Positions 36,260 to 45,010 of a DNA stretch of 64,000 nt are shown in pieces. The translations under genes were made by a program, and so were the position numbers. The notes beneath the pieces are model-generated. The model saw only the letters and a program-made list of their open reading frames with translations. It searched no databases and was not told the origin of the DNA. The stretch is from Micromonospora sp. ATCC 39149 (GTDB lineage: Bacteria; Actinomycetota; Actinomycetes; Mycobacteriales; Micromonosporaceae), in NCBI RefSeq assembly GCF_000158815.1, contig NZ_GG657738.1, positions 5,934,478-5,998,477 on the forward strand, in the 5' to 3' direction. Each line of letters opens with the position of its first letter. The stretch's first letter is position 1.

Positions 36260-37578
36260 GCTCCACGCGGTCTCGTGGCGTGCTGTGGCGCAACCCGGAC
36301 TTTCTCAAGTTCTGGGCTGGCGAGACGCTGTCGCTTTACGGCACGCAGGTCACCACGCTGGCGCTGCCGCTGACCGCGATGCTGGTCTTCGATGCCGGTC
36401 CCGAGCAGGTCGGGTTCCTGCGATTCATGCAGCTGGCACCGTACCCGGCCTTCGCGCTGCTGTTCGGCGTGTGGGTGGACCGGGTGCGGCGGCGGCCGTT
36501 GATGCTCGGCGCCAATTCGGTGCGGGCGGTGCTCATCGGGCTGGTGCCGGTGCTGGCCGGGATGGACAGGCTCACGCAGCCGGTGCTGCTGGCGCTGGCG
36601 TTCGGCATCGGCGTGGCGTCGGTGCTGTTCGACGTCAGCTGGATGTCATACCTGCCGGGCCTGCTCCGCGACAAGAAGTACCTGGTGGAGGCCAACTCCA
36701 AGCTGTCGATCACCGCCAGTTCCGCAGATGCTGCCGGGCCCGGCCTGGCCGGCGTGCTGATCAGTGCGCTCACCGCGCCGGTGGCGATGGTTGTCGACGC
36801 GGCGAGCTATCTGGTCTCGGTGGTGTTGCTGGCCGCCATCCCCACCCGGGAGCCGGCGCCCTCATCGGCCGCGGTCCGGCGACATCTGCTGGCCGAACTG
36901 GCCGACGGCCTGCGGTGGGTGTTCGGTAACAGCTACCTGCGGTCGATCGCCTTCGTCGGCGCCTTCTGCAACTTCTTCACCATGGCTACGTCGACGATGT
37001 TCATCGTCTATGCGGTGCGCGATGGCGGCCTGTCCCCGGCGCAATTGGGCGTCGTCTTCTCGCTCGGCGCGGTCGGCGGGCTGCTCGGCTCCCTAGTGTC
37101 CGGCCGGCTGCTCGCCCACTACACGCCCGGCCGGGTCTACTTCTGGTCGCTGGCCGCGACGTTCATCGGCCCGGTGCTGATCCCACTGGCCGCCGGGCCA
37201 CACTGGCTGGTTTTCGGTCTGTTCGTGGCTTCGTTCCTCATCGCCTACGGCGGGCTCGCGGTGTCCAACGTGCTGATCGTGAGCCTTCGGCAGACGGTGA
37301 CGCCGCCGCACCTGATGGGCCGGATGAACGCGGCCATTCGCACCTTGCTGTTCGGCGGCGGCGCTCTCGGCGGCCCGGTGAGCGGCCTGCTGGCCGGCGC
37401 CGTCGGCCTGCGCCCCGCGTTGTGGACCATCGGCGCCGCCGCGGTGCTGATGCTGCTGCCGGTGCTGCTGTCCCCGGTCAGCCGACTGGCGGCGATGCCG
37501 GAAACCCGTTCCAAGGCACCACTCAATCCGATCGATCCGATCCCGAGCGTACGAGGGAGTAACACCGAAAATGGTTAA
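36256..37578 (+). CDS. MFS transporter, probable product exporter
   Basis: A 440-residue major-facilitator protein; I take ATG 36256, which overlaps the thioesterase stop, instead of an earlier in-frame ATG. It has about 12 hydrophobic segments and the loop 2-3 motif VWVDRVRRRPLMLGANSVRA typical of the enterobactin-exporter-like (EntS/MFS_3) group; the N-terminus LWRNPDFLKFWAGETLSLYG also fits. Export of the NRPS product and self-protection is the likely role. The next gene overlaps its stop by 8 bases. Confidence 0.9.
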   Translation: MSSTRSRGVLWRNPDFLKFWAGETLSLYGTQVTTLALPLTAMLVFDAGPEQVGFLRFMQLAPYPAFALLFGVWVDRVRRRPLMLGANSVRAVLIGLVPVLAGMDRLTQPVLLALAFGIGVASVLFDVSWMSYLPGLLRDKKYLVEANSKLSITASSADAAGPGLAGVLISALTAPVAMVVDAASYLVSVVLLAAIPTREPAPSSAAVRRHLLAELADGLRWVFGNSYLRSIAFVGAFCNFFTMATSTMFIVYAVRDGGLSPAQLGVVFSLGAVGGLLGSLVSGRLLAHYTPGRVYFWSLAATFIGPVLIPLAAGPHWLVFGLFVASFLIAYGGLAVSNVLIVSLRQTVTPPHLMGRMNAAIRTLLFGGGALGGPVSGLLAGAVGLRPALWTIGAAAVLMLLPVLLSPVSRLAAMPETRSKAPLNPIDPIPSVRGSNTENG

Positions 37579-39307
37579 ACGAGGACGGGTGCTCGCCGCA
37601 GCACTATCAGTGGTGTCCGGGCTGGCGATGGCAGGCCCGGCACCGGCCGGGGCGGCACCGGCCGGGGCGGCACCCACCACCGGGCCGGTGGCCTACACTG
37701 TGCTGCTCGCCGAAGATGGTCGGCATGATGCTGCACTGGCCGCCATCCGCGCAGCTCAGGGCACAGTGCTGCGTGAGAACCGCGCGCTCGGGCTGGTCGT
37801 GGCGGAGAGCTCGGCCGCCGATTTTGCCGAGCGCGTAGTGGTACCGGGGGTGCTCGGTGCGGCCCGCAGCCGGGCACTCAGCCGCAGCGGGGGCAGCGTC
37901 GGCCGCGACCTCGGCGTCGGCGCCACGGTCGCCGACGTGACCGGCTACAGCCCAGCCGGTCCGTCCCGAGCCGGTGCGGTCACGGCCGCGGTTGGCATGG
38001 ACCCGCTGGACGCCAAGCTCTGGGGCCTGCGGATGGTGCGTGCCGACAAGGCCCGCGAGCGTCAGCCGGGCGACCACCGGGTACGGGTCGGTGTGATCGA
38101 CTCCGGGATCGACGCCACCCACCGTGACCTGGCCACGAACGTCGACCTGGCCGCGTCGCGCAACTTCGTGGCCGACATCCCGAACGACGTGAACGGCGTG
38201 GTGATCGACGGGCCGTGCGAGTTCGCCGGCTGTGTGGACCCGCCCGGGCACGACGACTACGGCCACGGCACCCACGTCGCCGGAACGATCGCTGCCGCCG
38301 CCAACGGGTCCGGCACCTCCGGCGTGGCGCCCGGTGTCACGCTCGTGGACATCAGGGCCACCCAGGACAGCGGCTGGACTTTCCTGCAGCCTTTCCTCGA
38401 CGCCCTGACCTACGGCGCGGACATCGGGCTCAACGTGATCAACCTGCCGTTCTACATCGACCCGTGGCTCTACAACTGCCCGGACAACCCCGCCGACACG
38501 CCCGCGCAACAGCTCGAACAGCGCATCACGATCGAGGCGGTAAACCGCGCGCTTGATTACGCGCACCGCAAGGGCGTCACCCTGATTTCGCCGATCGGCT
38601 TCGCCCACGACGACCTCGGGCACCCCAATCCGGACACGCTCAGCCCGACCTTCCCGGCCAACTCTGCCTACACCCGGCAGATCGACGGCGCCAGCTGTGC
38701 GGCCATGCCCATCGAAGGGCGCCACGTGATCGGCGTCAGCGGCCTCGGGCCGTCGGAGGGCAAAGCCGACTACTCCAACTACGGTCTCCCCGAGGTCGAG
38801 CTCGGCGGCCCCGGCGGCTTCCGCAAAGACGGGCTGGGCACCCCTTCATTCGATGCCAGGGAAAATCAGATCCTGTCGACGTACTCCCGCGCCGCAGCCA
38901 CCGGCAAGGGCTGGCTGACTCCGGAGGGCGACATCACTCCGCTCGGCGATGCGCAGGGGATGCTCAAAGATTGCACCCAGGACGGCACCTGCTCGTTCTT
39001 CCGCTGGGCCGAGAGCACCAGCCGGGCCGCCCCACATGTCTCCGGCGCGGCCGCCCTGGTGATCAGCCAGTATGGCATCAAAAACCGGGGTGGTGGCCGG
39101 ATCAGCATGAACCCGGCCAGCGTGCGGCACGTCCTGCTGACCAGCGCCCGCCGGCACCCTTGCCCGACACCGCGCCTGGTGTCCTACGCCGGCATCGGCC
39201 GTCCGCCAGCGTACGACGCCTACTGTGAAGGCACCGAGTGGCACAACGGCTTCTACGGCTACGGCATCGTCGACGCATATGCCGCAGTCACACGTCGGCA
39301 CCCCTAA
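37571..39307 (+). CDS. Secreted S8 (subtilisin-like) serine peptidase
   Basis: A 578-residue preproprotein: signal peptide in residues 1-30 (VLAAALSVVSGLAMAGPAPA), a short inhibitor-like propeptide (YTVLLAEDGRHDAALAAIRA), then the S8 catalytic domain. The triad is Asp177 in VGVIDSGIDATH, His232 in YGHGTHVAGTIAAA and Ser484 in ESTSRAAPHVSGAAA. Two features are odd: the nucleophile motif is STS instead of GTS, and the oxyanion-hole Asn block, normally AAGN, reads SPIGFAHDD with no Asn at that place. The gene is coupled to the MFS gene, so it belongs to the operon. A leader-removing, product-activating or resistance role is possible; none is proved. Confidence 0.85.
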   Translation: MVKRGRVLAAALSVVSGLAMAGPAPAGAAPAGAAPTTGPVAYTVLLAEDGRHDAALAAIRAAQGTVLRENRALGLVVAESSAADFAERVVVPGVLGAARSRALSRSGGSVGRDLGVGATVADVTGYSPAGPSRAGAVTAAVGMDPLDAKLWGLRMVRADKARERQPGDHRVRVGVIDSGIDATHRDLATNVDLAASRNFVADIPNDVNGVVIDGPCEFAGCVDPPGHDDYGHGTHVAGTIAAAANGSGTSGVAPGVTLVDIRATQDSGWTFLQPFLDALTYGADIGLNVINLPFYIDPWLYNCPDNPADTPAQQLEQRITIEAVNRALDYAHRKGVTLISPIGFAHDDLGHPNPDTLSPTFPANSAYTRQIDGASCAAMPIEGRHVIGVSGLGPSEGKADYSNYGLPEVELGGPGGFRKDGLGTPSFDARENQILSTYSRAAATGKGWLTPEGDITPLGDAQGMLKDCTQDGTCSFFRWAESTSRAAPHVSGAAALVISQYGIKNRGGGRISMNPASVRHVLLTSARRHPCPTPRLVSYAGIGRPPAYDAYCEGTEWHNGFYGYGIVDAYAAVTRRHP

Positions 39308-39358
39308 CCTGAGTTCTAACCTGAGGCCGGGTGGTACCGACCCCGGCTGATCACAGGA

Positions 39359-39414
39359 ACAGCCCTTGATCGATGATCTTCCTTTCTGGGGAAGAAAACC
39401 GAATCAAGGGCTGT
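39359..39414. repeat. 12-bp inverted repeat at the left end of a transposase remnant
   Basis: ACAGCCCTTGAT (39359-39370) and its exact complement ATCAAGGGCTGT (39403-39414) flank a 32-base spacer just before the transposase start. This is probably the left end of the insertion sequence that follows; it also lies 51 bases after the end of the NRPS operon. Confidence 0.6.
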
Positions 39415-39417
39415 CTG

Positions 39418-39838
39418 ATGATCAGTGTGCCTGACGTGGATCGGGCTGGTGCTCTCGAGCGTCTGGTCGGGTTCCGGGCCGAGTTCCATCGCTGTCTGAC
39501 CGCTCGCGGGGACGCGTTGTTCGAGCTGGTGGACGCGGTGTTGTGCGGGGACACAGCGGTGCGTTCACTGGCGGAGCTATCGCTGGCCGGGCAGCATCGC
39601 CGGGGTCACGGCTCGTTGTATGCCGGGCTGAACCGCGGCCGCATCGACGTCGACCGGCTGCGCACCGCGCTGTCCGTAGTGCCGGTGCCGCGAGCCGCGG
39701 ACGGCAGGATCGTGCTTGCGGTGGACGTGACGTGCTGGCTGCGCCCGGAAGCACACACCAGCCCGCAGCGGGTGTTGTGTCACACCTACGGACGTACCAA
39801 GGACACCCACATCGGTGTCCCGGGCTGGCCCTACTCGA
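39418..39838 (+). pseudogene. DDE-type transposase, N-terminal fragment
   Basis: From ATG 39418 the sequence matches the N-terminal third of a widespread actinomycete putative transposase family: DVDRAGALERLVGFRAEFHR, CLTARGDALFELVDAVLCGD, RRGHGSLYAGLNRGRIDVDR and LAVDVTCWLRPEAHTSPQRV with the first Asp, then a GWPYS motif. Homology stops there and the frame runs antisense into the antiporter gene. The element is truncated by the junction at about 39836 and is inactive. Confidence 0.75.
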
Positions 39839-40601
39839 GTTCAACCCGGCCACTGTGGACGCCCTCGGTGAGCAGCAGCCCGAGCATGAACGCCGCGCCG
39901 ATCAGGGCCGCCTGCACGGCCCGGCCGAGCTGACGGCTGATGTTGGGCCGGATGAACAGGCCTGCCACGGCCAGGCCGAGCAACGTGAACTGCCACACCG
40001 CCAGCCCGATGAGAGCGACCGCGAGCACAGCCATCGCCTTGGGATAGCGGCGCAGCCAGTACCAGCCTAGGAACGCCACCGCGATGAACACCACGTTCGC
40101 GGCCAGGCTGGTGAGGTAGGACCCGGCAGTGCCTGCCTGCAACTGCGGCACGCCCTGCGCGGTGGCGACGATCGCCGCGGCGTAGACCGACAGCAGCACC
40201 GTGATGGGGTCGTCGAACGACGACCAGGCGGCCAAGATCGACTTGGCCCGCGCCGACATGCGCGGATTGCCGACGATCGCCGCGACGGCAAGGGGGTCGA
40301 TCTGCGCCACCGCGACACCGAGCACGAGGTACAACGGGTTCTGGAACGCCAGTGCCAGGCTCACGCCGATGAGCGCGGCCTTGGCAACCACGCCGATCGT
40401 CACCGCGGCGACGATGGTGCGCCAGTCCTTGCGGGCGTGGGGCAAATCGATGCCGAACGTGCTGCCGTACAGGCCGACAGCCAGCAGAATCGTGGTCAGC
40501 AGCAGGTAAGTCGGTGCGGACTCCAGCCCTGATGCCCCGGTCGCACAGGCGACCAGCAGGCCGAGGCCGGCCGGAATGATGAGCTTGCCCAACGCCAGCA
40601 C
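39831..40601 (-). CDS. Cation/proton antiporter family protein, probably truncated
   Basis: A 256-residue integral membrane protein from GTG 40601, with about eight hydrophobic segments. Typical features are LIIPAGLGLLVACATGASGL, LLTTILLAVGLYGSTFGIDL, AVAQIDPLAVAAIVGNPRMS and AWSSFDDPITVLLSVYAAAI; the paired Asp in SSFDDP resembles the ion site of monovalent cation/proton antiporters. The family is usually near 400 residues. The 3' end abuts the transposase fragment and the 5' end abuts another fragment, so the protein may lack its final helices. Confidence 0.6.
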   Translation of the reverse strand: MLALGKLIIPAGLGLLVACATGASGLESAPTYLLLTTILLAVGLYGSTFGIDLPHARKDWRTIVAAVTIGVVAKAALIGVSLALAFQNPLYLVLGVAVAQIDPLAVAAIVGNPRMSARAKSILAAWSSFDDPITVLLSVYAAAIVATAQGVPQLQAGTAGSYLTSLAANVVFIAVAFLGWYWLRRYPKAMAVLAVALIGLAVWQFTLLGLAVAGLFIRPNISRQLGRAVQAALIGAAFMLGLLLTEGVHSGRVELE

Positions 40602-40619
40602 CGGCGTGCCTCCACATCG

Positions 40620-41130
40620 CTTGACGACAGCCGATTATCACGTGGGTGACTGCGGCGCATGCGGACTCGCCCGCCGGCTGAAGGGCTTCTGCCGATTGTG
40701 CTGGTGCCAGGCCCGCCTCGACCGGCTCGCCCTGGCCGACGACGCCCGCAATGCGGTCGTCCTCGCGCCGTATCTGCCCGAGGTGCGCCACCATCAGCTG
40801 TTCCTCGCAGGCCTGGACCGGCGTTACGCACCGCCGCCGACCATGCCGCGCCGCTACGGCGCCAAGGGACGCGGGGGTGGCTGGCGGGGGGGACGCCCGC
40901 CCAAGGCGCCGCCACAGGTCGCCGGGGCGCCGGTGACCCGCTGGGTGCAGCCCGCCTTGTTCGATGCCGGGCATCTGCGAACCCAGCCGCCGCTCGTGGT
41001 CGAGATCCTCACCCTCATGGACGTCGTGGACGATGACCCTCCGGCCGCTCTGGAGGGCTGGCTGACCAGGAAACTCGACGGGTCGACGCGCGGCGGGTTT
41101 GCACGAGTCGTTCGACCAGGGCCTGTTCAC
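40620..41130 (+). pseudogene. Zinc-ribbon-containing fragment, possibly recombinase-associated
   Basis: A plus-strand frame encodes about 160 plausible residues beginning HVGDCGACGLARRLKGFCRL CWC (two Cys pairs, zinc-ribbon-like), then basic helices (LDRLALADDARNAVVLAPYL) and a Gly/Pro/Arg linker with MPRRYGAKGRGGGW. Similar Cys-rich regions occur in actinomycete mobile-element proteins linked to tyrosine recombinases; that link is from memory and weak. The beginning overlaps the antiporter start and the end loses frame near 41100, so it is a fragment. Confidence 0.4.
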
Positions 41131-41164
41131 GCTCGCACCGGTCGGAAGACGCCAGACAGCCGGA

Positions 41165-44100
41165 TCAGGCGGGGCGGTCGCGGAACTCGAAGCGGTAGGG
41201 CCCGCTCGACCCGCCGGCGTAAAGATGGCGGCCGTCCGGGCTCCAGGCGCAGGCGATGAGGTTGCCGTCGACGCGGGTCATGGCGACGACCGGGCCGCGG
41301 TGGAAGTCCCAGATCCAGACGGCGCCGGAGGCGGAGCAACCGGCGACCCAGCGCCCGTCCGGGGTGACGGCCATCGCGCTGGGTTGGTCGGGGTGGCCGG
41401 TGAGTTCCTTGCCGATGCGCTTGTCGGCCACGCCCGTGGCGAAGACGCCTCCGAACCGGCCGGCTATGAGCAGCAAGTCTCCGTCGGGTGTCGTCGTGAA
41501 CGCGCTCAGATGCCGGGCCCGGCTCCTGACCCGGGTCCGCTGCAGACCGGAGCGGGTGTCCCAGGTGCGTATCGTCCCGTTGTCGGCGGCCGTCGCCAGC
41601 CAGGAGCCGTCCGGTGCGAATTTGAGAGCGTGCAGCCGTCCGACGAGGGCGAAATGGCACTGCTCCAGGCCGGTGGACACCTTGTGGACGGTCACGACGT
41701 GGTCGTCGGCGATGGCGATCCAGGCGCCGTCGGGGGAGACGGCGACGGCACGGATCGAGGCGCGGTGGACGACGGGCGGGCGTCCGGGTGGGCGGGCGTA
41801 GTCCTCCCGGTGGCTGTGGAGACGGGCCCGGGGCTTGTCGGCACCGACATCCCACAGAAGCACGTCGGAGCCGTCGGCGATGGCGACCCAGTCACCGTTC
41901 GGTGCGGCGGCGACGGCAGGCGATTTCCGGCTGATGGCGGCGGTCTCCCCGCCGGTCCGCGGGTCCAGGAAGCGGACGCCGTAGTCGGATCGGGCGATGA
42001 CGAGGCAGGTGCCGTTCGCCGCGAGCGCCATCGCGGCCACCGGGGTGCCGGACGAGGTGGGGACGCGATCCGTGCGGGTGCGGTTGTCCCAGACGCGGAT
42101 CGTCGCGTCCTCGCTCCCGGAGACGAGCCAGCTGCCGTCGGGCGCCAGGGCCACCACACGGACGTTGCGGAGGTGTCCGTGCAGGACGGTGCCCCGCCGG
42201 ACGTCGGCGAGATTCCAGACGCGGATGGTGCGGTCGTGGCCCGCGGTGGCGATCCAGGCGCCGTCGCCCGAGACCGCGATCTGATCGATCCAGCCCTCGT
42301 GCCGCGGCCCCGTGGCCCGGACCCGTCCCGTCGCGGTGTCGCGGATGTGCACGGTTCCGTCTATGTCGCCGGTGGCGAGCCCGCTGCCGTCCGGCGTGAT
42401 CGCCACCGTGGTGATGAACTGGCTCGGGGTGGGGATCCCGAGGATCCGACGGCCGGTGGCCGCGTCCCAGAGTTGTACGGCGTAGCCGGAGCCGAACGTG
42501 GCGATGCGCGTGCTGTCGGGCGAGACGGCCAGATGGCGGATGGAGAAGAGGTTGCCGAGGCTGGACCGCTGCCGTCCGGTCGTGGTGTCCCAGATGCGCA
42601 CGAACCGGTGGAAGGTGAGCGTGGCGAGCCAGGAGTTGTCCGGGGCGATCGCCACCTCGTTCAGCCGCCATAGTCGCCGACCGATCCGGGCGAGCTGCCG
42701 GCCGGTGAGGGTGCTGCGAAGGGTCACGGTGCCGAAGAGGCTGCGGGCGACGAACGTCGCGCCGTCCGGTGCGAGGGCCTGCACGGTCCCACCGCCGTCC
42801 ACCTTCGTGCGCAGGCGACCGGTGGCGGCGTCCCAGGTCAGCACGGAGATGTGGTCGGCGGCGACCACGGTGTCGCCGTCCGGGGTCACCGCCAGAGCGC
42901 TGGCGAAGTGGTCGTGACCGGCGAGCGTGCGCAGCAGCCGCGAGCTGGGCAGGTCGGGAAGCGGCCAGGTGCTGACCAGCCGGGGCGTCGTACGGGCGGC
43001 GATGATCCGCTTGGCCGGGCCGCCCCAGTCCCGGTCGTTGGCGACGCGGTCGAGGAGGATGTCGGCGCATGCGTGGGCCGGCTGGGCCGGCCCCAGAAGG
43101 TGGTCGGCCTGCGCGAGCAGATGCTTGAGCCGGGTGGCGCGCGGGCTGTCGAAGGGCGCCAGGTCCGCCGCCGGGGCTGCCGGTCCGGCGTCCTCGAGCC
43201 GGGTGAGGATCCAGCGCAGGTCCAGGGCGAGCGCCTCGGCCTCGTCCCGGCGGCCGGCCGCCAGTAGATGTTCGATCAGATGGTCCCGCAGGTATCGCTC
43301 GGTGTCCGGCAGCTCCCACCACGGCCCGGTGTGGACGGCGTCCAACAGCCGGCGATGCAGCCGGGCAGCGTGGGTGAGCGTCTTGGCCAGGTAGTCCCGG
43401 ATCACGTCGTGCAGGCTGATCCGGCCGCCGTCCGCCGGGGACAGCGTCACCAGCGCCAGGTCGGCCAGGCGCGCGCACCAGGCCGCGGTGTCGATCTCGG
43501 AAGCCTCCCAGAGCGCCGCCACCAGCCGCACCGGCACGGACTCGTCCTCCGCGAAGATCGCCAGCTGGGCGAACCGCCGGTGCTCGCCCTCGCTCAGCAG
43601 GCCGGTACTCGCCTCGATGGTGGCCCGGACCGCCTTCTCCCGCTGTTCCGGGTCGTTGACGTCCAGCGTCTGCGAGGACGCCCCGCTCAGCTCGTCGACC
43701 TCCAGCGCGCCGTCCCGTCGCAGCCGGGCCAGCAGGTCCTGCGCCACTGCCGCCAGGTCGGGCCGGGACCGGGCCTGATCGAGCAGGATCTTGTTGACCA
43801 GGCGGAGCAGGAGCGGCCAGTTGCCGGTCTCCACGAGGAAGCGGTCGATCACGGGGTTCGGCAGCGGGCCGGGCAGGTCGGCGGTGAGCACGCGCCGGGC
43901 CTGCTCCGGTGACATCTGGTCGACCTTGACCGGCACGCCGTGCTCGACCAGGGACGGGTTGCGGGTGGTGACCAGCCGGGCGCACCGTCCGGCGACCGGG
44001 AAGGTGGCGAGCTGGTCGGGAAACCACACGTCGTCGAGGACGATCAGGCGGCGGGGGCCGTCGGCGAGCACCGAGGCCAGATGGTCGGCGGCCTGTCGTA

Positions 44101-44644
44101 CGTCGGTGAACGGCTGCGCCCGCGCCGGATCGATCTGCCGGACCAGGTCGTTGACCTTCTCGACCAGCGCGCCGCGGCGGACGTCGCGGCCCAGGGTGAC
44201 CCAGTGGATGCGCCGGCCGAAGCGGCGTAGCACCCGGGGGTGGGCGCGGACCAGGCGGGCGACAGTGGTCTTGCCGAAGCCGCCGGCCCCGTGGACGGCG
44301 GTGGTGATCCCCACCGTGGTGGCGCCGGGCTGGAAACGGAGCGCGCGCACGATGCCGGCCATTTCGCGGGGGCGGTCGACGACCCAGGGCTCCGGGCGCT
44401 GGGTGGCGGGGACCGACGTGACCAGGCTCTGCTCGTACCCCTGCTGGGCCCACCAGACCAGCACCCCGGCCACCGCGACCGCCGTCGCCGAGGCCGCCAG
44501 CCAGCGCAGCGGATGATCTTCCATGGTGGGGAACCAGGCGGCGTCGCCGCCGGTGGCGACGTTGAGCGCCACCCCGGACACGGCCGTGGCGATCGCCGCG
44601 AGGAAGGTCGCGGCGACCACCGTGATCGCCCATCGACGGCGCAT
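41165..44644 (-). CDS. Membrane-anchored NB-ARC/WD40 STAND protein
   Basis: A 1,159-residue protein. Two N-terminal membrane segments (residues 5-28 and 47-66) anchor it. An NB-ARC switch follows: P-loop VHGAGGFGKTTVARLV near 120, Walker B RRLIVLDDVWFPDQL near 200, then GNWPLLLRLVNKILL and a winged-helix/helical region to about 560. The C-terminal half, ~590-1155, is a WD40-like propeller array with repeated VTPDGxxxVA/TWDAATGR and TIRVWDNRTRT units. The Apaf-1-like layout, sensor repeats plus oligomerising ATPase, is typical of STAND signalling or defence proteins. No effector domain is evident, so the membrane helices or a partner may carry the output. The neighbours give no operon. Confidence 0.88.
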   Translation of the reverse strand: MRRRWAITVVAATFLAAIATAVSGVALNVATGGDAAWFPTMEDHPLRWLAASATAVAVAGVLVWWAQQGYEQSLVTSVPATQRPEPWVVDRPREMAGIVRALRFQPGATTVGITTAVHGAGGFGKTTVARLVRAHPRVLRRFGRRIHWVTLGRDVRRGALVEKVNDLVRQIDPARAQPFTDVRQAADHLASVLADGPRRLIVLDDVWFPDQLATFPVAGRCARLVTTRNPSLVEHGVPVKVDQMSPEQARRVLTADLPGPLPNPVIDRFLVETGNWPLLLRLVNKILLDQARSRPDLAAVAQDLLARLRRDGALEVDELSGASSQTLDVNDPEQREKAVRATIEASTGLLSEGEHRRFAQLAIFAEDESVPVRLVAALWEASEIDTAAWCARLADLALVTLSPADGGRISLHDVIRDYLAKTLTHAARLHRRLLDAVHTGPWWELPDTERYLRDHLIEHLLAAGRRDEAEALALDLRWILTRLEDAGPAAPAADLAPFDSPRATRLKHLLAQADHLLGPAQPAHACADILLDRVANDRDWGGPAKRIIAARTTPRLVSTWPLPDLPSSRLLRTLAGHDHFASALAVTPDGDTVVAADHISVLTWDAATGRLRTKVDGGGTVQALAPDGATFVARSLFGTVTLRSTLTGRQLARIGRRLWRLNEVAIAPDNSWLATLTFHRFVRIWDTTTGRQRSSLGNLFSIRHLAVSPDSTRIATFGSGYAVQLWDAATGRRILGIPTPSQFITTVAITPDGSGLATGDIDGTVHIRDTATGRVRATGPRHEGWIDQIAVSGDGAWIATAGHDRTIRVWNLADVRRGTVLHGHLRNVRVVALAPDGSWLVSGSEDATIRVWDNRTRTDRVPTSSGTPVAAMALAANGTCLVIARSDYGVRFLDPRTGGETAAISRKSPAVAAAPNGDWVAIADGSDVLLWDVGADKPRARLHSHREDYARPPGRPPVVHRASIRAVAVSPDGAWIAIADDHVVTVHKVSTGLEQCHFALVGRLHALKFAPDGSWLATAADNGTIRTWDTRSGLQRTRVRSRARHLSAFTTTPDGDLLLIAGRFGGVFATGVADKRIGKELTGHPDQPSAMAVTPDGRWVAGCSASGAVWIWDFHRGPVVAMTRVDGNLIACAWSPDGRHLYAGGSSGPYRFEFRDRPA

Positions 44645-44654
44645 GATCCCATCA

Positions 44655-44885
44655 AACTAGTCAGTGGAGCCCGGATGCCACCCCTGCCTGGCCTGTTCCG
44701 GGCGGTCGGCGGAACTCGAAGCGGTAGAGCCGATGGGACCCACCCGCGTAGAGACGCCGACCCCGGTACGCCCACTCGCCGACGCCGATCGCCGTGGCCA
44801 GCCAGTCCGGTGCGGCCACCGACAGTGTTTCCAGGCAGGCACGCTGCCCTTCGGGAACGCCGCGCGGGCCACCATCACCGTCTGA
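44655..44885 (-). pseudogene. Second WD40 C-terminal tail (paralogue remnant)
   Basis: Just upstream of the STAND gene, on the same strand, about 70 codons read LSVAAPDWLATAIGVGEWAY, RGRRLYAGGSHRLYRFEFR, then a short tail to a stop. This closely resembles the end of the STAND protein itself (HLYAGGSSGPYRFEFRDRP at 41,170-41,220). It is the tail of a lost paralogue, implying a tandem WD40 gene that was deleted. The beginning is missing and the sequence upstream shows no coding pattern until the IS1634 remnant. Confidence 0.65.
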
Positions 44886-45010
44886 TCAGGAATTTGGACC
44901 CGCAACCGCGGCTGCATCGACACCCGCACACCCCATCCCGCAGCCGCCGACGGAGAGAACACGACCGCGAACAGTGATCATCACCCCGCAACCGGCCAGG
45001 ACGAACGATC

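Noticed and set aside
41099-42673. A 524-codon plus-strand frame opposite the STAND gene
   Set aside because: Gly/Asp/Val-rich antisense of the WD40 repeats; its periodicity comes from the repeats on the other strand.
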